Assembly (NCBI RefSeq): GCF_003254395.2
Contig: NC_037643.1
Span: 12,039,963 to 12,103,962, forward strand
Length of the DNA: 64,000 nt
From: Apis mellifera
Lineage: Eukaryota; Arthropoda; Insecta; Hymenoptera; Apidae
Direction: 5' to 3'
The notes beneath the pieces were generated by a model that saw nothing but the letters and a program-made list of their open reading frames with translations, searched no databases and had not been told where the DNA came from. Shown one piece after another: positions 48,902-61,370 of this stretch. A program made the position numbers and the translations under genes. Each line of letters starts with the position of its first letter. Position 1 is the stretch's first letter.

Positions 48902-51900
48902 GTACGTAGCCTATTTCTCTCTCTATCTATATCTCTCTGTCTCTGTCTTTCTCTCTTCGATCGATCGAAGGATTTCCGAGGATAATCGCGCGATAACGTG
49001 GAAGGGTGTGAAACCTCGAGTAGTAGACTGGTTTATGGTTTAATTATCTAATGGCAACTCGCGATGTTTATCTATGGTAATAGAAACCGTGTTTCCAGCT
49101 ATGCTGATAGAAGGAGGAGAGGGGAGGGGACAGGTTAATTCGATGGGAGAGTTTAGCTCGATCCAAGAAGGGAGAGTTTTAATTTTCGTCGGTGATGTAA
49201 TTTTTCGGGAGGGAGGGAGAAGGATGAGGCGAGGAGCGTGTCTGGTAAATAAATTTTGAAATCCCCTCGTGTAAAAGACATCTTATTATACGTGTATATT
49301 TCTCAAATGTGAAATCTCGAAATTAGAATTAAAATATAAATGCAAATGAGAATGTAAATCGAGACGTGAACGTATAATATAATACGAATCGATGAAGAAG
49401 ACTCTCTCTCTTTATCTTGGAAACTTTTTCTTTTTTTTTTTTTTTAAATAGAAGGGAAGCCGGCCGGGACGCGTTATTCGAAACATTAAGTCCGCCATCC
49501 GGCACTCGCGCAACAGGTCTCCCTCCTTACCGACCGACGCCTCCTCTCCATTCTTCCAACTTGTTGTTGGAAGGAAAGAAACGGCGCAAATAGGACAACC
49601 GTCTTGTTGGTGGAAGCCGCGGAACAATGAATAGAAACTTTTTCCGTAACCGGGAAATCTGCGTTCACGCGCACTTCCTGGAGAAAACGTGGTAGTAGTA
49701 AACGGGTAGCGTTATCGTGACCAAACGAGATCTCTTTCGCCTTTCTTACGGATGTTTACGGATGCGGTTTGCCTTGCTCGAGGGAGCCCGATCCGAGTAA
49801 AATTGTTGCGGTTTCTTATTCATCGTTTTCCTTTTCGTTTTGTACTTCTCCTTTGACAATACGCGTTTCAATTTGACGTGTAACGTCTCTCTCTCCACGC
49901 TTCTCCTATGTAATTTATTTATCCTTTTTTTTTGGAAATATTCTTTTATTCCTCTCCCTAATAAAATAAAAAATTTCGTGTCAATTCTTCTTCTCTTAGA
50001 GAGAGAGAAAAAGAGGCTGGTTTATTTAGTCAGTCCAAGTATAAATGAAATATAATGGACGAAGAGAAAAATCGTTCGTAAAGATACATACGTCGTAATA
50101 ACGAGTTCTTCGGTTATAATAAATGCACGCGTTATTACCTTACGCCTTATTAGAGGATTTAAATTACAAGTAAACGCGTTAGTTTAACATGATTTCGAGC
50201 CGTTAAGCTGACTGTTTACAATTTGCAATTTTTATCCGTATCCGTTAAAGTTATTGCTCTTTGTGCGGCGAAGGGAAGACAAAGAAAGGGAGAAAAAGGA
50301 GAGAGAGGGAGAGAGACCTGTATCGGATCGTCTGTTCTAGTTACACGTACGGGTATAATATAACGTCGGCAAGTTTGCAATCAGACAACATTTGCATGCA
50401 GTCATTTACATCTTGTCCGGCACCGTGTTCTTCATCTTTTATGCATTTCCAATTTGCATCCGAAGAAACTGTGTCCACGAGCTCAATTACTGTCACTGAA
50501 TCGTCTTCTTCTTCTTCTTCTCTTCTCCCTCTTCTTATTCTTCTTCTTCCACCACGAATTATCCTTGCTTGAACGCTCGGCCTATTGAAAAATCGCTAAA
50601 ACATTGAATGTAAAATTATACGACGAGCGTTTTCACGACACCTGTCCATTTTTTTATCTTCCCACTCTCGTCGATTCCAGGATTTTTTTTTAATTTGCCT
50701 TCCTTAAGATTAAGATTTTACGTTTGAATTTCCTTTTTTTTAAATTTTTAATAATTAACGTTATCGAATACGTTCTTTTTTACAATTTTAAATTCATAAC
50801 GGCGTGCATAATTCAAATTTTCTTTCGAAGATCAATTTCTGAAAGGAGATGGATAAAGTAAGTTCGAGGTAAATAAATCAAAAGTATCTTGGAGTTAATA
50901 AACATTAATTTAAAAATATATTAACGGATCGTTTCTCGTTTATTCTTTTATCATTGGCAATAAAAATACTATATAAATATTGATAATAAATTCCATACCA
51001 TGCTCGGAATGAAATCGAAATTCAGAGGAATGGTTAATAAATCGATGGACACGATTTATTAACGGATGACTCAGTTTGTAATGCCAACGCAATCGACGAT
51101 GTTAAGATATCGAAGCCGACTGTTCGATCGTGCTCCAGTTACTAATTGCAGGTTTCACGCAATTGGTTAGTCATCCCTCCCCTCCCCTCCTCTCCTCTCT
51201 CGAGGAAGAAAGCCTCGAAGAACGCAGCTTACCTCCTCCTCCTCCTCCTCGTCGTACGATAAAACAAACGGTTCGATAAGATAAACACCGGATCGTTTGA
51301 TCGTTGGAAGATCGTTTCGATCGAGCCACCATTGAAATTGAGAGTTACGAAATGGAGAGAGATAAAAAGAAAAGGAGTTTTTGAGACGAGGGTCTACTTT
51401 CTATGTAATCGAAGAGCAATCGTGTTTCTAATTACCGTGAGAACGATGATGGCATTTCGTTTGAAGATTTTATGTTTTATCTTAGCAATAATTTAATTCG
51501 TTTACAAAAAGGAGGATAAAATATCGTGTAAAGAAAGAAAGAGAAAATATTTTAAATTATTTTAGAAGCTCGTATAATGTCGATATAGGAGTCCTAAAAA
51601 AGTTAATTGTTAATGAATGTTGGTCCAAGAGATCGAAATTTTTAATGTCTTTTAATTTTTTGGAAAAAATATTATTGAAACATTGATACAGTTTGATATT
51701 AATTTACGAAAGAGGGGCATTTCACTTCCTTCTTTCGAAGGAGCGAGAATCGGGCAAACACGCGTGAAATTGTTACATGCTGATTTTAAGAACACTTCCT
51801 CCGTTCACCAGAAACTGTTTGCGAGAGCATGAGGGCGGTGCTCGACTAATCGTAGGTTGCGCACGTCGAATAACGGAAAAATGCTTCTATCTGTCGGAGA

Positions 51901-54900
51901 GAGCGCTCCATTTTTGTGTATCTGTCTACATAGCGTGGATAGAAAGTTTGGGAACGGGATAGTTTCGAGAAAAATTATTAAACACAAAATATATTTTTTT
52001 TACAATAAAAATAACGAAAAAATTCACGTTAATTAAATTAATTTTTCTACGAATAATCGAACAATGAAATACCGTTTAAAATTTGCGTATACTTTCAATT
52101 CATCGTATTATCGAGAAAAGAAAGAAAGAATTGAAGGTAAAATGGAACTTCACCTCGGAGGATTAACAATTAAGATAGATAGTGTTCTCACTTCTGGCTC
52201 GCCATGTGTCAAAAGAAATGGAAAAATGCGGACGGAAAAGAGCATAAAGGGAGAAAGGCGAGGAGAAAATGCGAGGAGGAGCATATACATAGGTGAATGT
52301 ATATCTCGGTTGGTAACGGAGGAAAATGCGCGGCCGCCACTGTCTCTGGTCGCCTTTCCGTCTTCATTGTCGTCGCTCGCTTGTACGCGAGAGCTTTCGT
52401 CGTTGGCGGCCAACGGCGTAACACCAGGAAGTGGAAACGCAATCCACGAGGGCTTGTGCAACGACACCGATGCCGGAGGAACTTCCGTGCTAACCAGCCT
52501 CGACGACAATACGACTCGTAACGAGTCATCGATGCGTGCCGTGAGCGGACTCGCAATTATTCCCTCGTGGAATCTGTCGGCCAGCTTTCTAACTCGTTCG
52601 TTGTATCGAATCGAATTTCCATTCCGCTCGTTGATTCCAAATATTTCGATGTCGTGCGGATTCACAATCATTGAGAATAGTGCTAATGATTCACGATGGT
52701 ATCTTTTGTTATCGTTACGTGCAAGATATTTCGATCGAACTATTAAAACTATCGTTCGATAATTCGTGGTATATACTTAAGCATGGCGATTCTTTCCTTT
52801 CTTCGCCGTCAGATGTCTCTCGTCTCGCTTTCTCGCAAGTGAATTTCAATTTCTACGCGTATAAACTCGATAATCGAATGTTCTTATTTACGGTAAAAAT
52901 TTTGTAATGGAAACTCCTTCTTGAGATTAATTTTAATCCTTGTTGAGGGGTGAAGATATATCTAAAAAAAATGTTTTAACGATTTCGTGATACAATTACA
53001 ATTTTTTTTAACTTTCGTATGGAGAGTAATTATTATTGTTTACGAAAATATATGCGTATAACTCTAAGGTTAGGCGTGTGTTATTGTTGTAATAATACAA
53101 TAGAGGGTACAGTTTCAAAGTCACAAGTATCCCGAAACACGTGATTTAATAATGTAATTGAATTCCATTGTTTGGTTGGTCTTTCAGGTGATGCAACAAC
53201 AACAACACATGGCCGGAGGAATGGGTGGCGTGAGACCGCCACCACCCGAATACAAAGCGGCTCAGGCCCAAATGATGCACGCTGGTATCGGTATGGCTCA
53301 ACAGGCCAGGTTTCCCAATACCGGGCCTATGCGCAGGGTTACGCAACAACCCATGCCACCTTCAGGTGAGTAGAAAATTGAAATTGAAATAGTTTCCATT
53401 TGCATTTCGATTAATTAAAAATTTCTAATTTCTCTTGACTAAAAATCTAAATATAGATTCGTAAAATATTGGACAAATTATTGGATAATTATATCGATAT
53501 GTATAAAAAAATAGAAAAATAATATCCTCGTTAAATGATGAAAGGAGGAGGAAAAAAAATAAAAGAAATAACAACGCAAAAAATGTTTATGCGCGACGAG
53601 TACACACGATCGAGGGAGTACATGGTTCGTAGAAGTTGGAAATCGACCACATCGACAAGATCCACTCCTCTGTTAATTTTTTTACGCTGACAGTTACGTC
53701 ATTTTCATATGCACTGGAAGTCGGAAGGCACTTAGGGTAATGAGAATCTGGGTAGCTAGTATCGATTCTTTTCGTCGAAACGGCGAATGTTCTTTCGATG
53801 CACGTGGAATTATTCAGCGGTAGATTTTCATTTACTTTCGAAATTTTATTGAAAAAAAAAAAAAAGAGGAAGAAAAAAAAGAAGGATACTCGCGCGCGCG
53901 CGCGCGCGCGCGTGTATGTATACACATTTACCTTTCTATTTTATCTTTATTGCAAATTGCAATACCGAAAACTATAAAACTATTTTGAAATAAAATAACA
54001 TAAATTACAGAAGTATGAAAATTACGGTATATAATAAAATATATTTAAAAACTTTAAACTGTGGAAAGAAAATTAAATTGTAATGAAAGTTTTTAGAATC
54101 GTGAAATTTAATTTAAAAATATTTGACGAAAAATATATATATACATATATACGATGACATTTATCAGTCGATGAACCGAGAGGCAAGTAGCGGCAAATAG
54201 CATCTATTAAAAAAAAATATAAAGCGGAACGAAACGTAATAAAAATTTTTTCTTTTCCTCTTCTCTGATCGATCAACCGAATTATTTCGATTACACGGAA
54301 GCACGTGCGTAAAAAGCAAAACGGTGAAAATAACGGCGGAAGAATATTTGATTGGACGATCGAGGCGTCCATTCGAATAACGTTTAACACTTACTTTTCT
54401 TAACCATTAGATAAGCATTCGTGGAAAATGAACCTTTCCGCTGCTTCTAAAAAGAACGAGACAGTGGTGAAGACGGGGGTGGAAAAAGGAGGAGGGGGAT
54501 CGTAAATATTCTTGTACACGTACCGAGGCTCCCTCTATCGATCGGCTCGAACCTACTCTCGTAAGATTCTATCCGAACGAAAATCCACAGAGCATCAAGG
54601 CTCCGCGTTTCCATCGCAATACGCGTAATCTTCGTTACGTATCTGGCTGGGCCGGAGAGACGTTTCTCCTCGGATCGATCGCACTTCTCCTCTTCGATTC
54701 AATCCGTGCGTTTTCGATTAAATTTTTCCATACAAACTAAATTTATATATATATTCTTCCTTTCCATTTGACGAGGACTATAAATACAGGATCGTTCGTT
54801 ATCGGCCGTTCATTTCCATAATTTTTTTGAATTCCACAATTTGGAAAAACAAATTCTCGTAATTTAAAAAAAAAAAAACTCGAATGCTGTATTTAATAAA

Positions 54901-56995
54901 ATTCTTCCTGGAAGTAATTTTTGAAATTGTTATTATGATATAATATTTTTTTTTTTTTTTTTATCTCTTGTTTGTTTTCGACGCAGGTCCGATGATGAGG
55001 CCGCAAATGGCGCAGCAACAACAACAGGCGTTGCACGCCGCCGGTGGCAATATGTACATGGGCGGTGGTAGTATGGCCGCGATCGGCGGCATGCATCAAA
55101 TGCATCAGCGTCTTGGATATCCTAGGACCAACAATCAACGGCCGCCTAACGTCAGCGTTGGCCCGCCAGATGGCCTTGGTAATAGCATCGCTGGCCGTGG
55201 CGCGCAGCAGGAGTGGCGACACGTTCTCATGCAGCAGCAGGGCTTTCAGGCGCAGATGCGATCGCAATTTAATCAGCAAGGTCACCAAGGTAAGCCATAC
55301 GTAATACTCGCACTTCTCTAATTAGTGGAATTCTTTTTTTTAGTTATTAGATTTCGTTTAACTTGTCTGATTTTAAGATAATTAATCTCCAAAATGGAAT
55401 ATTCGAAGGATGTTATTTCGATTTCGTAGTTAGAGAACGCTACAGGAGGAGACAACGACATTGATGATATTGCGAGTTAAATTTTTATGAAATTTATAGT
55501 TGTATCTTTTCTTAGAAAAAGATTTAATAGGAATGTGGTTAATTATGGTTTAAAAAATTCAAAAGAAGTAAGAAACTTGTTTACGAGAAATGGAAATTGA
55601 ATTATTGTTTTTTTCCTTTAACTGGTTATTATTATTATTATGAAATAACCGTGATGAATTAATGCGTTAAATCGTTTCACTTGTCCTTATATTCCAGGTG
55701 GATTCGGTATGGGTGGCACGGGTGGCATGCAGATGAACGCCGCACAAATGCAGCATCAACAGTTGATCCGCTCGCAGAGCGGGGGTATAGCGGGCTCCGG
55801 TATGGGCAACAGCACTCAGATGCAGCAGCTACTGTCGCAGCAACACCAGCAGCAGACATTGGCCATGCAGCAGAGTAATAATCAGATGTCACTGCAGATG
55901 CAAATGTCGCAGTCCTCGTCGGTCAACTCTGTCAGCAGTACTGGAACTGGTGAGTCTTGGACGATGATTGTTCCCTTTTGATTCCCTCATCAAAGTGAAA
56001 AATAATAATCGAGAGATGACGAGTTGAAAAAAAAAAAAAAGTTGTTTCAATTTAATCCAATCATATGCCGATCGATCAACTTGATAATTTTATGAGTTTA
56101 ATATCGACTTCATAATTATATTGATGTAATAATTTAATGATAGTAATGATTTATTTAAGCGGTTATTTTAATTAAAATAAATTTAGAAAGATTGCAAAAA
56201 TTTGCATGATGAATTATAAAATAGATAATAATAATTATCTATAATTACAAATAATAATAGTGTTAGTGATTTGTTAATGATTTCATAATAATCAAGAAAC
56301 GCATGTACGCGATAAAATAATTAATCGTTTTAATAATAATGCTTTTAGAAATTGAATTTCTATTGTTGAGAAATATTTAATTTTAATCGTATCCTAATAA
56401 TATATCAATATTTTATTACTCTATATTTAAAAATTTCTTAATATCGCTGATTCTTAATCAAGTATGTATGTAATTGAATAAAAGCAGTCAATAAAATTCC
56501 CTGTCCCTGATTAAAACATTGATAATTCAAATTTTATTATTTTAAATATAATATATTTTCCCTTTTACTCTTTTATTATTATAACTATCTCTTTTATTAT
56601 CATTTACATTCTTCATTTTTTTTTTTTTTCATTAAACTATAAAAACATTACTACTCTTTTCTATTAATATATTATTACATTCACTCTCGTTATACGATAT
56701 CGCAAAATGGTCACGTTGTCATCAATCATGTTCGAATTAATTCCTTCCAGGTTCCCCCCTACACCCGCATCAACAATACGGCGCTGGCAGTCCAGGAGTG
56801 CGCAGTTTGCCACAACAGCAACAGCAGCACGCGCAACCGCCAGTCACCACCACCACGGATCCATCCGTAACCGCGGCGGACTTTAGCCTCGAATTTCTAG
56901 AGAATCTTCCGGCCGGAGACACGTCGAACTTCAGCGCTCAGGAACTGCTGAATTCCCTTGACTCCACGGGGGGCTTCAACCTCGATATTCTGTAA
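48569..56995 (+). CDS. mam: Mastermind (Notch co-activator), 3' half; gene span of five coding exons
   Basis: Mastermind is a nuclear co-activator. In the known family an N-terminal basic helix binds the groove formed by Notch intracellular domain and the CSL factor (Su(H)), and the remainder recruits acetyltransferase and kinase complexes. Joining 48569-48901, 53188-53365, 54987-55289, 55698-55949 and 56751-56995 keeps one frame through four GT-AG introns (phases 0, 1, 1, 1). It gives 436 residues plus a TAA stop. The product is Gln/Met/Gly-rich and ends in the acidic, hydrophobic tail DFSLEFLENLPAGDTSNF...NLDIL, which I recognise as the insect Mastermind C-terminus. The basic domain is absent, so the true start lies left of the window. 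A different Gln-rich co-activator is the main alternative, but the tail argues against it. Confidence 0.9.
48902..53187 (+). other. mam: mam intron (4286 bp)
   Basis: GTACGT donor to TCTTTCAG acceptor. It contains short CT and GA tracts (48919-48956, 50300-50316), a T-run at 49429-49445, a TTC tract near 50503-50522, a CTC tract near 51232-51250, and a GC-richer patch at 52190-52620. The patch is open on both strands (232 codons plus, 52064-52762; 173 codons minus, 52150-52671). Neither frame shows a recognisable domain. Confidence 0.8.
53188..53365 (+). CDS. mam: mam internal coding exon
   Basis: The acceptor GGTCTTTCAG ends at 53187 and the donor GTGAGT starts at 53366. The exon is 178 bp. 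It enters in phase 0 and leaves one base. The product is VMQQQQHMAGGMGGVRPPPP, then EYKAAQAQMMHAGIGMAQQ, and ends PMRRVTQQPMPPSG across the junction. Length and composition are typical of the Gln/Met/Pro-rich co-activator region. Confidence 0.9.
53366..54986 (+). other. mam: mam intron (1621 bp)
   Basis: GTGAGT donor to a strong pyrimidine-rich acceptor: a T-run at about 54946-54962, then TTTTCGACGCAG. It contains a (CG)11 tract at 53891-53912 that continues as alternating purine-pyrimidine sequence to about 53927, and a GC-richer patch at 54420-54720. Confidence 0.85.
53891..53927. repeat. (CG)11 tract within alternating purine-pyrimidine run
   Basis: Eleven CG dinucleotides (53891-53912) continue into TGTATGTATACACAT without breaking the alternation, 37 bp in all. 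Such tracts can adopt left-handed Z-DNA (known biophysics). Any role in this mam intron is inference. Confidence 0.95.
54987..55289 (+). CDS. mam: mam internal coding exon
   Basis: The acceptor GACGCAG ends at 54986 and the donor GTAAGC starts at 55290. The exon is 303 bp and phase 1 at both ends. The product is PMMRPQMAQQQQQALHAAGG, then NMYMGGGSMAAIGGMHQMHQ, RLGYPRTNNQRPPNVSVGPP and RGAQQEWRHVLMQQQGFQAQ. The QQEWRHVLM block is a short conserved-looking motif within otherwise low-complexity sequence. Confidence 0.92.
55290..55697 (+). other. mam: mam intron (408 bp)
   Basis: GTAAGC donor to TTATATTCCAG acceptor. AT-rich, with an ATT microsatellite near 55626-55640. Nothing else was seen. 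Confidence 0.9.
55698..55949 (+). CDS. mam: mam internal coding exon
   Basis: The acceptor ATTCCAG ends at 55697 and the donor GTGAGT starts at 55950. The exon is 252 bp and phase 1 at both ends. The product is GGFGMGGTGGMQMNAAQMQH, then QQLIRSQSGGIAGSGMGNST, QMQQLLSQQHQQQTLAMQQS and NNQMSLQMQMSQSSSVNSVS. It is rich in Gln, Met, Ser and Gly. The antisense frame over this exon is a shadow. Confidence 0.92.
55950..56750 (+). other. mam: mam intron (801 bp)
   Basis: GTGAGT donor to AATTCCTTCCAG acceptor. Strongly AT-rich with short A, T and AAT runs. Nothing else was seen. Confidence 0.9.
56751..56995 (+). CDS. mam: mam terminal coding exon with acidic C-terminal tail
   Basis: The acceptor CCTTCCAG ends at 56750, and the TAA stop is at 56993-56995. 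The exon enters in phase 1. The product starts SPLHPHQQYGAGSPGVRSLP, has a short Gln run and a Thr run, then the C-terminal tail: AADFSLEFLENLPAGDTSNF followed by SAQELLNSLD, and the terminal GGFNLDIL. Two short acidic, hydrophobic helices separated by a Ser/Asp loop are typical of activation-domain contact motifs, and this end is the strongest basis for the Mastermind call. Confidence 0.93.
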
Positions 56996-59900
56996 GACCA
57001 CGCCTATCGCGGTCTATTCGGAAAATCGGATTTTTTATTCACTCAAAGACCGGTTTAAAAAACGTATAAAAAGAAAAAAAGAAAAAAAAAAAAAAAGTGA
57101 AAATGAAACGATAAGGATAAACTCACGTTCACGCTTTAGGATCGATCACCCCCCCCTTGAAAAACAGATACAACGTCCATAAACAGATAACTCGCCTCGT
57201 GTCAGTGCAGCTAGATAATCTTCGTCGCATGCTGTGCCGATGATTTATTCGATTAACAGTTCCTCGAGATCGATGAATAACGATGGGACGTAATCGTCGC
57301 GTTGAAAAGGAAAAAGAAATAATAATTAGTAGAGGTTAAGCAAACTCGCCGATTCGTGGAATCTGATCGTGTCATTTCTTACTTTCTACGGTAAGAAAGG
57401 AATTATAAGAGAGCGCGGTGAATGGACTATAAATTAGTCGAAAGTAAACCAAATGAAGTGAAGGGGCAACGAGAATAAAATTATTGATTTCCGTGTTGTT
57501 GTTGTTGTGACTCGAGAAGCGCTCGAATCGCGACGATCACGTTTCCCTGAGACGCGCGTCCTAATGATCCGTTCATCGATTCAATATAACTTCAAACGTA
57601 CGGGGTGATTTGATCTTGTCGAACCGGAGAAAAATGTCAAAATCTCGCGTATACGATATGTGTACTACAGTACGTGATACTATACGTACGTATGGTAAAT
57701 TCCTCGGGTTGTTCGGTATATAGATGCTTAAGGATGCGCGAGTTTAAAAATTCGTTCGTCAGATGGCGTCCGGTTCGACGTCGCGTGCATGGAAACCGGT
57801 CATAGTGTATTTTCGGCAGCTAACCTTCTGGCTGGCGACTATTCTTCTAGGCAATCATCTTTTAGTAAAATTTTATTTCTTAAATAATAAAACGCGAAGA
57901 AGCAACAGAGACAAGAGGTAAATAGAGCAAGATAAAACCAGTGGACGGTCGACAGCGTGGGAAATCAAGAGGGATCCGTAATATTCGTTTCGTTGCTCCG
58001 CGAACGTTTTATATTATATATACGCAATAACACATTTTTAGTCGCCGTGTATTCGATCATTCGTATCCTTTTTTTTTTTATTTCGTTCCTCACCGTATTT
58101 TCTTTTAATTGAAACGATCGCTCCAGAATGAGGATCGATTGATCTTTCTCTCTCGAGTGCACGCGTCGACGACATTACATACACACGATGACTTCGACGC
58201 GCACTCCACGCGAAACGACCAATGATAAAAGTAAAATTTTTTTTTCTCTTGATTTTTCATGTAACGATTCGCGATTCGAGAATTGTCAACAGTTGAACAG
58301 ACGGGAAAAGAAATCACTCTGTTAATCGTCTCTATTCACGATCGATCATTTTGTAATTTTTAGTTGACAAACCTAACCTAACTTAACCAATAATTAGTTC
58401 CATCCTTATGGATTAACGATTGAAAAGACATTTTGGCCGCTGGTTTTCTCGAGCAAATCGGCATTCGACCGTCGCTGAAATTTCAATTTACAGTTAATTA
58501 CATTATTACGGTAATGATAATTGCTAGAGCTAGTAGCGTATTTAAACGAACGATGCCGCGAATGACGTCGCGTATATTCTACAATTAACAGAAAGTCAAT
58601 TATGAGATATATTATTCGATTATTCACGATGAAATTCATCGTTGCCTGCGACGACGGGCTTTAATGTTTCGGTCCGATCGATCGGTCCACGTCTCGCAGG
58701 GTTCGCATCGCGTTTGATAATGAGAAGAGAAAGAGAAGAAAGGAGCGAGTTAGAATGGAAGAGAAAGAGAGAGTGAAGAAATCTTTCCTAAGAACGCAGT
58801 GTTAGTGTTGCTACAGATTAAATTACAATCTTGACTGTACATATATATAAACATATACAGCCACGTAAACGCAACATATACACGTACACACATACATACA
58901 CAGAATACATGTAAGAGTTAGAAGAAAATTCAGGACGATAAGTTCGCAAACTTTAGCCGATTAAAATATAAGAGCCCTACGATATAGGTGAATATTATAT
59001 ATATATATATGAATATAAACAAAATATAATGAGATAATAGTAATTGATGATGATGGTATGCGAGTTGAGAGCGAATGAGGGGGAGAGAAAGAAAGAAGGA
59101 TAAAAAGTTAGAAAAAGATAGTTTGAAAGAAAGGAATGAATATTAGTGATGAAATGAGAAAAAGTGAGACGAGTGAATCAAAGAGGAAGAATGAGATTGT
59201 CATGTGAATAGTGTATATGTGTTCGCGCGGCGATAAAGCACATTTCCTCAATTCGAGCATATTTATTGAGTTTTTTAGTTCCATAGAATGTGCTGTGTCG
59301 CCGAATATTCAAGTTGCACATGAAATAATCACGGTCAGCTACGACCACCGTTCTTGGTACGATGAACCGACGATGCTCTCTTCGCGAATTTCCTTTTTCG
59401 ACTCACGTCTCTGCGCATACGGAGAATTTATCCACACAGATTAATACGATATGATTAATATTTATCGCTCGATATAATTTTATTATTATTTTTTTTTTTA
59501 ATCGAAATTCTTACGAAAATTAATCGAGAAAAATAATTTACCAGAGATACATTGAGCTACAGTTCATCGTGATCAGATGGCGGATTCGTGACTAATCTTC
59601 CAAATAGTGATACATTCCATAGATAAAGGAAATTGAATAGTGGTTTCACAAGTTCGTCTAATCAAAACTATTGTTTCTACTAGAAAAGAAAAGAAAAAAA
59701 AAAGAGAGAGAGAGAGGTCGAAATAGAAGATAAAAACGAAATTAACGAGGAAACATCGAGATAAGATAGACGCGCGAGAATTCAAGAACTCACCGAGTGA
59801 ATAAATAACGAATACACCCGGTAGAAACTAGAGAGAGAGAAAAAAAAAATAGTAATGAAAAAAAGGTAATAAAAAAAAAAAATAACGAAAAGTAAGATAA

Positions 59901-60140
59901 ATCCTCGACCGTTCGCCAAGAAAATATACCGCACGAATACCTTCCGATCGGAGTTTCGCTCGTTTACATACTTACATACTTAGTTACATGCTCGACGCTC
60001 TGAAAGAGATCATATTTCCGATTTCTTGAGTGTACCATGTGTCGAGTGTTCCACATTCTCACGAAAATTAGCAGACAAAAATAAAATACGAGTCGTTTTT
60101 TTAAAGTATAATATAAAGTAAAGAGGTGAACAAAAAGAAA

Positions 60141-60150
60141 ATAATAATAA

Positions 60151-60181
<31 letters not shown>

Positions 60182-60190
60182 AAAATAAAA
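60141..60190. repeat. AATA tetranucleotide microsatellite
   Basis: AAT units grade into about eight AATA units. It supplies several overlapping AATAAA hexamers in the presumed mam 3' UTR. Confidence 0.95.
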
Positions 60191-60707
60191 AAAAGAAAGA
60201 AAAGAAATTCCTTAAATCGATCGGAATGATGTGTTATTATTGTCTTGTAAAATATTGGGGCCACGAAACATAATCTAAAGAGTGAAAAAAACGACATTTA
60301 AAAAAAAAAAAAAAAAAAAAAAAAGAAGTAAAAAAAAAAAGGGAAGAAAGAATGATAATTTAAAAGAAAGGAGGGAATGAAGAAGACAGATGCTCTGATC
60401 GTATTACGTTGATTTTTAACGAGAACGTATAATGTAAATCGAGAGAATCAAGTATGGGATGATGAGATGATGAAGATATCAAGATCGCCACAGTGATTGT
60501 TCTGTTTCCTTTGTTGTTGTTTTTTTTTTTTTTTTTTAAATTCTTAATAGAATTATAATATACGGTTACATATGGTTCACATATGTTTCTTTACGAACGA
60601 ACGAAAGTGAAAGAGAAAAAGATTGCGAGAAAGAAAGTGTGAGCGAGAAATTAAGAAATTTGAAATAAAATCAAGCACGAAAAAAAAACGGAAACGAGAT
60701 AATTTGT

Positions 60708-60780
60708 TGTGAGAGAAAGAGAGAGAGAATGAGAGAGAACGAGAGAGAATGAGAGAGGATGAGAGAGAGAAAAAGAGAGC
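60708..60780. repeat. GA-rich imperfect repeat
   Basis: GAGAGA blocks alternate with AATGAGAGAG and AACGAGAGAG units. AAAATGGCGTG (Pho/YY1-like) follows at 60808. Confidence 0.9.
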
Positions 60781-61370
60781 ATTAGGGACCAACCAAAAAG
60801 AGAGAAAAAAATGGCGTGCAATGGTGTCGATTGTCGCGGTGGATCGTTTTTCTTTTTTATATACACGTTAAAACAAAAAAAAAAAAAAAGAAAAAAAAAG
60901 AACAATGGAGAAAGTGAGACATCAGTGCCTCGACTTATTTCGCGACCGAATACCGAATTATAATAACTTAACCTGTATCATTCTTACGGGAACATCGTGC
61001 GATGTGTATAAAAAAAAACATGTCGTTTTCGGTTTTCGCGAACACTCGATCTTCCATGCTTTTAAAAAGAAAAAAAAAAAAAAAAGAGAAATGGGTATAA
61101 AAATTGAAAAATAAAATAACAATCAATGCTGTTTCTTTCTTGCACTGTCGACAGTCAATGATGGTTAAACGATATTCAGCTGAAAAAGATATAAAAAAAA
61201 AAAAAAAAAAAAAAAAAGAAAGGCTCTCGTGTAAATCATCTTTATCGAGGAGTCTCGTGCTGGATAAATATATCTAATTATTTATAATATTTATAACTTT
61301 ATATGATACACGGGCATTTTCGCATAGAATAAATTTCATGTTGAATTTCGAACTGTTATTAATAAAAAGC

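Larger units (their letters stand above)
56996..61370 (+). other. mam: Probable long 3' UTR of mam
   Basis: After the stop the plus strand is rich in A and GA runs with few long open frames. Possible poly(A) signals AATAAA lie at 57474, 57886, several in the AATA-repeat at 60141-60190, 61110 and 61328. A Pumilio-type element TGTACATA lies at 58836. Homopolymers lie at 60300-60324 (A), about 60519-60537 (T) and 61192-61217 (A). The end is not determined by the sequence. The extent to about 61.37 kb is inferred from composition and the last AATAAA cluster, and use of the first signals would give a far shorter UTR. Confidence 0.35.

Noticed and set aside
20160..58380. CCTAACCTAA-type stretches resembling the insect telomere repeat (20168, 38626, 58371)
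   Set aside because: Only one to two repeat units each, far too short to be interstitial telomere tracts.
8944..60063. Su(H)/CSL-type sites (for example CGTGGGAA near 8944, TTCTCACG near 10572, TGTGGGAA at 23681)
   Set aside because: The number seen is no more than expected by chance for an 8-base degenerate motif in 64 kb, so Notch feedback on mam is not supported.
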